Below, piece after piece: positions 25,791 to 32,377 of a stretch of DNA of 64,000 nt. The stretch's first letter is position 1. Each line of letters begins with the position of its first letter. This DNA comes from Burkholderia sp. SRS-W-2-2016 (lineage in GTDB: Bacteria; Pseudomonadota; Gammaproteobacteria; Burkholderiales; Burkholderiaceae): contig NZ_MSDV01000074.1 in NCBI RefSeq assembly GCF_001931485.1, positions 1-64,000 of the forward strand. Reading direction: 5' to 3'. The notes under the pieces were generated by a model, which worked only from the letters and a program-made list of their open reading frames with translations, did no database searches and had not been told where the DNA came from. The position numbers and the translations under genes are program-made.

Positions 25791-27338
25791 ATGTGCGGCA
25801 TCGTAGGCGTAGTTTCCCACTCTCCGGTCAACCAGCTGATCTATGACAGCCTGCTGCTGCTGCAGCACCGCGGTCAGGACGCCGCCGGCATCGCGACCGC
25901 GAACGGCAGCAATTTCCACATGCACAAGGCCAACGGCATGGTGCGCGACGTGTTCCGCACGCGCAACATGCGCAGCCTGCCGGGCACCAGCGGCATCGGC
26001 CAGGTCCGTTACCCGACCGCCGGTTCGGCGTCGAGCGAAGAGGAAGCCCAGCCGTTCTACGTGAACGCGCCGTTCGGCATCATCCTCGCGCACAACGGCA
26101 ACCTGACCAACTGGCAGCAGCTGAAAGACGAGATGTTCCGCATCGATCGTCGCCATGTGAACACCAACTCCGACACCGAAGTGCTGCTCAACGTGTTCGC
26201 GCACGAGCTGCAACTGTCGAGCTCGGGCCTGCAACTCGATCCGTCGGCGCTGTTCAAGGCGGTGTCGGGCGTGCATCGCCGGGTGCGCGGCTCGTACGCG
26301 ATCGTCGCGCTGATCGCCGGCTACGGGATGCTCGCGGTGCGCGACCCGTTCGGCATCCGCCCGCTGTGCCTCGGCAAGCAGGAAACGGCTGACGGCGTCG
26401 AGTGGATGGTGGCGTCGGAATCGGTGGCGATCGAAGGTATCGGTTTCGAATTCGTGCGCGACGTGCTGCCGGGCGAAGCGATCTTCATCGACGCGGAAGG
26501 CCAGTTGCATTCGCAGCAGTGCGCGACCACGCCGAGCCTGAACCCGTGCATTTTCGAACTCGTGTATCTGGCGCGTCCGGACTCGGTGCTCGACGGCGTG
26601 CCGGTCTACAACGTGCGTCTGCGCATGGGCGACTACCTCGCCGAGAAGGTCCGCCGTGAACTGCCGGACGTCGCGATCGACGTCGTGATGCCGATTCCCG
26701 ATTCGTCGCGCCCGGCCGCGATGCAGGTCGCGAAGAAGCTCGGCGTCGAGTATCGCGAGGGCTTCTTCAAGAACCGCTACGTGGGCCGCACCTTCATCAT
26801 GCCGGGCCAGGCGGTGCGCAAGAAGTCGGTGCGCCAGAAGCTGAACGCGATGAACATCGAGTTCAAGGGCAAGAACGTGCTGATCGTCGACGACTCGATC
26901 GTGCGCGGCACCACCTCGCACGAAATCGTGCAGATGGCGCGCGATGCGGGCGCGAACAAGGTGATTTTCGCGTCGGCGGCGCCGCCGGTGAAATTCCCGA
27001 ACGTCTACGGTATCGACATGCCGACGCGCGGCGAACTGGTTGCGCACGGCCGCTCGGACGATGAAGTCGCGCGCATGATCGGCGCGGATCACCTCGTCTA
27101 CCAGGACGTCGATGCGCTGAAGCAGGCGGTTCGCGACATCAACCCGGCACTCAAGGAGTTCGAGGCGTCGTGCTTCGACGGCAACTACGTGACCGGCGAC
27201 ATCACGACCGAGTACCTCGACCGCATCGAAAGCGCGCGTCTGGCGCCATCGTCGCAGTCGGATCGCGACGCCGCGAGCGAAGCGCTCGACGGCGGCCCGG
27301 CCCGTTCGCAGCTGCATCTGCAACTGTCGGTGGGCTGA
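25791..27338 (+). CDS. purF: Amidophosphoribosyltransferase
   Basis: 515 aa. This is the first committed step of purine synthesis, the glutamine-dependent amination of PRPP. The catalytic cysteine becomes N-terminal after Met removal (MCGIVGVVSHSP, Cys2). LLLLQHRGQDAAGIATANG and RVRGSYAIVALI belong to the glutaminase half. The PRPP-binding motif VLIVDDSIVRGTTS lies near residues 363-376. In-frame extensions upstream are excluded because the enzyme needs Cys2. GGACATGCC precedes the ATG. A strong terminator follows at 27376-27412. Confidence 0.97.
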   Translation: MCGIVGVVSHSPVNQLIYDSLLLLQHRGQDAAGIATANGSNFHMHKANGMVRDVFRTRNMRSLPGTSGIGQVRYPTAGSASSEEEAQPFYVNAPFGIILAHNGNLTNWQQLKDEMFRIDRRHVNTNSDTEVLLNVFAHELQLSSSGLQLDPSALFKAVSGVHRRVRGSYAIVALIAGYGMLAVRDPFGIRPLCLGKQETADGVEWMVASESVAIEGIGFEFVRDVLPGEAIFIDAEGQLHSQQCATTPSLNPCIFELVYLARPDSVLDGVPVYNVRLRMGDYLAEKVRRELPDVAIDVVMPIPDSSRPAAMQVAKKLGVEYREGFFKNRYVGRTFIMPGQAVRKKSVRQKLNAMNIEFKGKNVLIVDDSIVRGTTSHEIVQMARDAGANKVIFASAAPPVKFPNVYGIDMPTRGELVAHGRSDDEVARMIGADHLVYQDVDALKQAVRDINPALKEFEASCFDGNYVTGDITTEYLDRIESARLAPSSQSDRDAASEALDGGPARSQLHLQLSVG

Positions 27339-27375
27339 CGCGTAGCTCGACGCGAGCGTTAGCTCCGCGCACCCG

Positions 27376-27412
27376 AAGCCCGCTTCTGCCGATGCAGACG
27401 CGGGCTTTTTTG
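27376..27412 (+). terminator. Rho-independent terminator after purF
   Basis: AAGCCCGC (27376-27383) pairs with GCGGGCTT (27400-27407) across a 16-nt loop and runs into a T-tract. It would end the fimV-to-purF transcript, although metZ follows closely and may rely on read-through or its own promoter. Confidence 0.88.
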
Positions 27413-27486
27413 TTGCTGTCGCGCGCCGCGCGTCGTCATGCGTCGCTGCAAGCGGCAGCCGAACCCCGGTGGTAACGAGGACCAGC

Positions 27487-28683
27487 ATGGACGACTTCCC
27501 GAACTTCGACTTCGACACCTTGGCCGTCCGCGCCGGCACCGCGCGCAGCGACTTCAACGAGCACTCCGAAGCTATTTTCCTGACTTCGAGCTTCGTGTTC
27601 GCGAGCGCCGCCGAAGCCGCCGAGCGCTTCAAAAACTCCGAAGACTATTTCACCTACTCGCGCTTCTCGAACCCGACGGTCGCGATGTTCCAGGACCGGC
27701 TGGCCGCGCTCGAAGGCGGCGAGGCCTGCATCGCGACCGCGTCGGGGATGGCCGCGATCATGTCGGTCGTGATGTCGACGTTGCAGGCCGGCGACCATCT
27801 GGTCAGCTCGCGGGCACTGTTCGGCTCGACGCTCGGGATGTTCTCGCAGATCTTCAGCCGCTTCGGGATCACCACCACGTTCGTCGATCCGTCCGATCTG
27901 GACGCGTGGCAACGCGCGGTGCGTCCGGAGACGAAGATGTTCTTTCTGGAGACGCCGTCGAACCCGCTGACCGAGGTTTCGGACATCGAAGCGATAAGCC
28001 GGATCGCCAGGGCGGCGAACGCGCTGTTCGTGGTCGACAACTGCTTCTGTAGCCCGGCATTGCAGCAGCCGCTGAAGCTCGGCGCGGACATCGTCATGCA
28101 TTCGGCGACCAAGTTCCTCGACGGCCAGGGCCGCGTGCTCGGTGGCGCGCTGGTCGGCTCGAAGAAAATCATCATGGAACAGGTGTTTCCGTTCGTGCGC
28201 AGCGCCGGGCCGACGCTGTCCGCGTTCAATGCGTGGGTGCTGCTGAAGGGGCTCGAAACGCTGTCGCTGCGGGTCGAAAAGCAGTCGGCGAATGCGCTGG
28301 AAATTGCCCGTTGGCTCGAAGCGCACCCGGCCGTCGGGCGGGTGTTCTATCCGGGGCTCGAATCGCATCCGCAGCATGCGCTGGCGATGCGTCAGCAGAA
28401 GTCGGGCGGCGCGATTCTGTCGTTCGAACTGAAAGGCGACACGCCCGAGCAGATGCGCGCGAACGCATGGCGCGTGATCGACGGTACGAGGGTCTGCTCG
28501 ATCACCGGCAATCTCGGCGACACGCGCACCACGATTACTCACCCCGCGACCACCACGCACGGCCGTATCACGCCGGAAGCACGCGCGGCGGCGGGGATTA
28601 CAGAAGGTCTGATCCGGCTAGCGGTGGGACTGGAAAACGTGGGAGATATCCGCGCGGATTTGCAACGCGGTCTGCAAGGCTGA
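27487..28683 (+). CDS. metZ: O-succinylhomoserine sulfhydrylase
   Basis: 398 aa. It is a Cys/Met-metabolism PLP enzyme that makes homocysteine directly from O-succinylhomoserine and sulfide. The PLP lysine is K209 in MHSATKFLDGQGRVLGG. Other signatures are YSRFSNPTVAMFQDRLAALEGG, the substrate loop FLETPSNPLTEV, and NLGDTRTTITHPATTTH. Length and N-terminus match MetZ rather than MetB. The close relation within the family (MetB, MetY, MetC) leaves some doubt on substrate. The ATG at 27487 (MDDFPNFDFDTLAVRAG) is preferred to one 18 nt upstream. The position after purF is the usual one in betaproteobacteria and pseudomonads. Confidence 0.9.
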   Translation: MDDFPNFDFDTLAVRAGTARSDFNEHSEAIFLTSSFVFASAAEAAERFKNSEDYFTYSRFSNPTVAMFQDRLAALEGGEACIATASGMAAIMSVVMSTLQAGDHLVSSRALFGSTLGMFSQIFSRFGITTTFVDPSDLDAWQRAVRPETKMFFLETPSNPLTEVSDIEAISRIARAANALFVVDNCFCSPALQQPLKLGADIVMHSATKFLDGQGRVLGGALVGSKKIIMEQVFPFVRSAGPTLSAFNAWVLLKGLETLSLRVEKQSANALEIARWLEAHPAVGRVFYPGLESHPQHALAMRQQKSGGAILSFELKGDTPEQMRANAWRVIDGTRVCSITGNLGDTRTTITHPATTTHGRITPEARAAAGITEGLIRLAVGLENVGDIRADLQRGLQG

Positions 28684-28701
28684 GAAGGCAGGGCGGCACG
28701 T

Positions 28702-29481
28702 TCAATGCCGCAACGCCCGCCACTGCCCGGGCGCCAGCCCGAACCGCCGCGTGAACGCGTGCGTATAAGCGCTCTGATCGCCGAAACCAATATCGAGCGC
28801 GATGTCGGTCAATGACCGACGCGGGTCCGCGAGCAGCGTGAGCGACGTATCGAGCCGCAGCCGCTGCAAATAACGATGCGGCGTTTCGCCGAACGCATCG
28901 ATGAATAACTGGTGAAAGCGCCGCATGCCGAAGCCGCAATGCGCGGCGAGGTCGGCGATCCGTAGCGGCTCGGACAGATGCGCGCGCAGCCAACGGTCGA
29001 TACGCGCGAAATCGAGGCTGCCGCGTGCGGCCTGGGTGCCGGCAAGCGCGCCGGTATCGGCGACCAGCGCGGCGCCGAGACGGGCCGCGGCGTCCCAGTG
29101 AAAACGGCGGTTGTCGCCGGCCGCGGGTTGCTCGCCGCCGGTCGCATGGGCGGCGATCCGGTGCACGAGCTGCGCGAGCGAAGCATCGACACTCACGGCC
29201 CGGGCGCGCTCGAACAGCCGCTCCGGCACCGCCAGCGACGCGGCCGGCAGATCGAGCACCAGCTGCCGGTTGGTACCGACGCCCGCGTAATCATGCCGCG
29301 CGCCGGCCGGAATCAGCCACGCGGAGCCGGCGTCGATCTGCTGCGCGACGCCGTCCACCGCCATCACCATCGCGCCGTCGAGCCCCAGCACGACCTGATG
29401 AAAGTCGTGCACGTCCGACGCCTCGACCGCGCCGTAGCAGCGCAGCGAGACGTTAGGGGCGGTGACGGCGGCGTGGCTCAT
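28702..29481 (-). CDS. AraC-family transcriptional regulator
   Basis: 259 aa. The N-terminal half is a cupin-like ligand domain (GAVEASDVHDFHQVVLGLDG, GSAWLIPAGARHDYAG). The C-terminal AraC double helix-turn-helix is at about 155-255 (LRIADLAAHCGFGMRRFHQL, SLTDIALDIGFGDQSAYTHA, then FTRRFGLAPGQWR). The ligand and targets are unknown. The gene is convergent with metZ (18 bp between stops) and its upstream neighbour is the FKBP gene on the same strand. ATG 29481 (MSHAAVTAPNV) is chosen; a longer frame to 29565 has no conserved sequence and would run into the FKBP gene. Confidence 0.9.
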   Translation of the reverse strand: MSHAAVTAPNVSLRCYGAVEASDVHDFHQVVLGLDGAMVMAVDGVAQQIDAGSAWLIPAGARHDYAGVGTNRQLVLDLPAASLAVPERLFERARAVSVDASLAQLVHRIAAHATGGEQPAAGDNRRFHWDAAARLGAALVADTGALAGTQAARGSLDFARIDRWLRAHLSEPLRIADLAAHCGFGMRRFHQLFIDAFGETPHRYLQRLRLDTSLTLLADPRRSLTDIALDIGFGDQSAYTHAFTRRFGLAPGQWRALRH

Positions 29482-29524
29482 GAAAACAGCTGGGTAAAAA
29501 CGAAGAACCTCGAGACGAACAAAC

Positions 29525-29866
29525 TCAGACTTCGAGCAGTTCGACTTCGAACACGAGCGTCGCATTCGGCGGAATCACGCCGCCCGCGCCGCGCACGCCG
29601 TAGCCGAGTTGCGGCGGGATCGTCAGCTTGCGCGTGCCGCCGACCTTCATCCCTTGCACGCCTTCGTCCCAGCCCTTGATCACCATGCCGCCGCCGAGCA
29701 CGAACGCGAACGGGTCGTTGCGGTCCTTGCTCGAATCGAACTTCTGGCCGTCGGTCAGCCAGCCCGTGTAGTGCACGGTCACGGTCTTGCCGGCCACAGC
29801 CTCGGCGCCGGTGCCTTCCACGAGGTCTTCATATTTCAGGCCGGATTCGGTCGTCACAGTCGACAT
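29525..29866 (-). CDS. FKBP-type peptidyl-prolyl cis-trans isomerase
   Basis: 113 aa, a minimal one-domain FKBP without signal peptide, so probably cytoplasmic. It catalyses cis-trans isomerisation of proline bonds. The FK506-site residues are recognisable in VHYTGWLTDGQKFDSS, the loop VIKGWDEGVQGMKVGG and RKLTIPPQLGYG, and in GGVIPPNATLVFEVELLEV at the end. It lies 43 bp upstream of the AraC gene on the same strand and could share its transcript. It resembles the small FKBP of Neisseria and Burkholderia. Confidence 0.96.
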   Translation of the reverse strand: MSTVTTESGLKYEDLVEGTGAEAVAGKTVTVHYTGWLTDGQKFDSSKDRNDPFAFVLGGGMVIKGWDEGVQGMKVGGTRKLTIPPQLGYGVRGAGGVIPPNATLVFEVELLEV

Positions 29867-30062
29867 GCGTCGCTCCTCTAGTTAAAACGTAAAACCGACA
29901 TTGTAGGCGTGTTTGTATGCGCGTTGACATCGCATCGCGGGGTTGCGCCGTGGCACGCGGATTGCGTCGCGCTCGACCGCCGGGCCGGACTGGCCGGCCC
30001 GGAGCAGATGCCTATAATGAGGCTTCCTTCCATCACCCAGCACTGCCTGAGAGGGCTCGATC

Positions 30063-30878
30063 GTGACAACGTCTTCAACCGGCACTGCGGGCGCACAGCC
30101 GGCACCTGCCGGCTTCGCCATCTCCGAACGCAGCGCGCATCTGCGCGCCGAAACCGCGTTGTTCATGCGTGATCATGTGTTGTCGCTGGTATCGCACGAC
30201 CTGCGCGGTCCGCTCAATGCGATCCATAGCTGGGCCTACGTGCTCGAACGCAAGCTCGATGCGAACGATCCCAACTCGCAACGCGCGATCACCGGCATCC
30301 GCAGCGGTGTCGATCAGCAGGTGAAGCTGCTCGAGACGATCGTCGATGCGACGCGCGCCGAAACCAAAACGCTCGCGCTCGTCTGTGAGCCGTTTCCGCT
30401 ACATCCGCTGCTCGACGAAACCGCCGAGGAAGTACGCGCCGGTCTCGCCCGCACGCGCGGCGTCGAAGTGCGGCTCGACTCGCAACTCGCGACCGAACAG
30501 CTGAACGGCGATCGCGAGCGCCTTGCCGCCGCGCTGTGGCTGATGCTGACGTTCGCCGTCGAAGCAAGCGCGCAGGGCGCCGAGGTCGTGCTCAGCACGC
30601 GCGCGGACCCCGGCACCTGGCACGCGAGTGTCACCTACACGCCGAACGAAGCCGCATTGAACGACCCCGCGTTGCCGCATCTGCTCGAAGCGTTCGCGCG
30701 CAAACAGGCCGGCGAGCCGCGCGAAGCGAAACGGATTGCGTGGGTATTCGCGCTGTGCAAGCGCGTGACCGAGGCGCACGGCGGCGGCTTCGAACAGAGC
30801 GACGCGGGCGAAGCCGGCGATGGCGCGCCGGCCACGCTCGCGCTGCGCGTGCCGCTGAGCGCGAGCGCGCCGAAATGA
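30063..30878 (+). CDS. Soluble histidine-kinase-like protein with degenerate ATPase domain
   Basis: 271 aa, GTG start. There is no transmembrane segment or recognisable sensor domain. A short N-terminal tail leads straight into a DHp helix pair with the H-box VSHDLRGPLNAIHSW (H45 as phospho-acceptor). The C-terminal part aligns in position with an ATPase domain, but the N-box reads RLAAALWLMLTFAVEASAQ with no Asn at the usual place. The G2 box (normally GLGL before the final helix) reads RIAWVFALCKRVTEAHGG with no glycine pair. It therefore may not bind ATP and could act as a phosphotransfer protein or be phosphorylated by another kinase. No response regulator lies beside it. Confidence 0.75.
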   Translation: MTTSSTGTAGAQPAPAGFAISERSAHLRAETALFMRDHVLSLVSHDLRGPLNAIHSWAYVLERKLDANDPNSQRAITGIRSGVDQQVKLLETIVDATRAETKTLALVCEPFPLHPLLDETAEEVRAGLARTRGVEVRLDSQLATEQLNGDRERLAAALWLMLTFAVEASAQGAEVVLSTRADPGTWHASVTYTPNEAALNDPALPHLLEAFARKQAGEPREAKRIAWVFALCKRVTEAHGGGFEQSDAGEAGDGAPATLALRVPLSASAPK

Positions 30879-30980
30879 GCATCGTCGTGCGAACGCTGAC
30901 CGAAGCAGTTAAGCGCGATTAACGTTTCAGTCAGCTTTCAGCCTCTATACTGACAACTTTTGTCGCCGGAGCCCGTCGCT

Positions 30981-32324
30981 TTGATCCAGGTTGTCGCCCT
31001 TATCGGTGCATTGTTTCTCGTTGCTCTCAACGGCTTTTTCGTCGCCGCCGAATTCGGGCTCGTCAAACTGCGGCAGACCCGCGTGCACAGCCTCGCGACC
31101 CAGCACGGCATGCGCGGACGTCTGCTCGCGAAGGTCCACGGCCAGCTCGATGCCTACCTGTCCGCGTGTCAGCTCGGCATCACGCTCGCTTCGCTGGGCC
31201 TGGGCTGGATCGGCGAACCGGCGTTCGCGCAATTGCTGACGCCGCTGTTCGGTCTGATCGGCGTCGAATCGGCGCAGCTGATCCACGGCATCTCGCTGTT
31301 CTTCGCGTTCTCGTGCATCTCGTTCCTGCATATCGTGGTCGGCGAACTCGCGCCGAAGTCGCTCGCGATCCGCGAGGCGGAGAAGATTTCGCTGTGGGCC
31401 GCGATGCCGCTGTACGCGTTCTACTGGGCGATGTATCCGGCCATCTGGGTGCTCAACACGAGTGCGAACGCGGTGCTGAAGGCCGCCGGGCTCGACGCCG
31501 ATCACGGCCACGACTCGCATTACTCGACCGACGAACTGAAGCTGATCCTGCGCGGCCGCCGCGCGAACGTCGCGAGCGAACTCGGCTCGCCGGCCGGCGC
31601 TTACAGCCAGGACGAATGGAACACGATCGCGCACTCGCTCGACTTTTCGCGCATGACGGTATCGGACCTGATGCGGCCGTCGCATGAGATGGTGGGACTG
31701 CGCCGCGATCTGCCGCTGCGCGACAACATGCAGGTGGTCGCGCGGCATCGCTTCAGCCGCTATCCGCTGTTCGAGGATGCATCGGGCGAACGGGTGGCCG
31801 GCATGATCCATCTGAAGGATCTGCTGCTCGCGCGTCAGGCCGGCAGCACGCTCGACGACCTGTCGCACTACGTGCGCCCGGTGCAGTACGTGAAGCCCGA
31901 TATGCCGGCGCTCGAACTGTTCCGGCGCTTTCGCAAGGGCGCGCCGCATTTCGCGCTGGTCGGCCACAAGAACGCGAAGCCGATCGGCTTCCTGACGCTC
32001 GACAATCTGCTCGGCGCGCTGGTCGGCCAGATCCACGACGAGTTCCGCCAGGGCGACGCCGACTGGACCCGCATGGACGACGGCACGCTGATGGGCAAGG
32101 GCAGCTTGCCGGTGGTGTCGCTGGAACGCGCGCTCGGGATCGATATCGATGAAGGGCAGGCCGAATCGGTCGGCGGTCTCGTGATCCAGGCGCTCAACGA
32201 TCTGCCGAGCGAAGGGCAGCGGATCGAGTTCGAGGATTTCGACGTGGTGGTCAAGAAGATGAAGGGGCCGCGCATCGTGCTGGTGCGCGTGTATCCGAAG
32301 CTGTTCGACGACGAGGGTGGTTGA
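30981..32324 (+). CDS. CNNM/CorC-type membrane protein with CBS domains (hemolysin family)
   Basis: 447 aa from a TTG start preceded by GGAG at 30968-30971. An in-frame TTG at 30960 would add seven residues but has no ribosome site. The N-terminal DUF21/CNNM membrane domain has three to four helices (VALIGALFLVALNGFFVAAE, CQLGITLASLGLGWIGEPAF). A CBS pair follows (DLMRPSHEMVGLRRD, VKPDMPALELFRRF), and then the C-terminal CorC_HlyC domain (about residues 355-445). Relatives are named hemolysins for historical reasons and several act in Mg/Co export or resistance. Function here is inferred from the family. It is convergent with treY. Confidence 0.88.
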   Translation: MIQVVALIGALFLVALNGFFVAAEFGLVKLRQTRVHSLATQHGMRGRLLAKVHGQLDAYLSACQLGITLASLGLGWIGEPAFAQLLTPLFGLIGVESAQLIHGISLFFAFSCISFLHIVVGELAPKSLAIREAEKISLWAAMPLYAFYWAMYPAIWVLNTSANAVLKAAGLDADHGHDSHYSTDELKLILRGRRANVASELGSPAGAYSQDEWNTIAHSLDFSRMTVSDLMRPSHEMVGLRRDLPLRDNMQVVARHRFSRYPLFEDASGERVAGMIHLKDLLLARQAGSTLDDLSHYVRPVQYVKPDMPALELFRRFRKGAPHFALVGHKNAKPIGFLTLDNLLGALVGQIHDEFRQGDADWTRMDDGTLMGKGSLPVVSLERALGIDIDEGQAESVGGLVIQALNDLPSEGQRIEFEDFDVVVKKMKGPRIVLVRVYPKLFDDEGG

Positions 32325-32337
32325 CTGGCGGTTGATG

Positions 32338-32366
32338 GGCGGCGCGGCGCTGAACCGCGCGCCGCC
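32338..32366. terminator. Hairpin between convergent genes
   Basis: GGCGGCGCG (32338-32346) is exactly complementary to CGCGCCGCC (32358-32366). It lies in the 53-bp gap between the ends of the CNNM gene and treY and may serve both strands. There is no T-run on either side. Confidence 0.5.
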
Positions 32367-32377
32367 GCTCTCCAGCG

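Noticed and set aside
27413..27486. Possible riboswitch (SAM type) before metZ
   Set aside because: The gap between the purF terminator and metZ is about 75 bp and shows none of the conserved stems of a SAM riboswitch.
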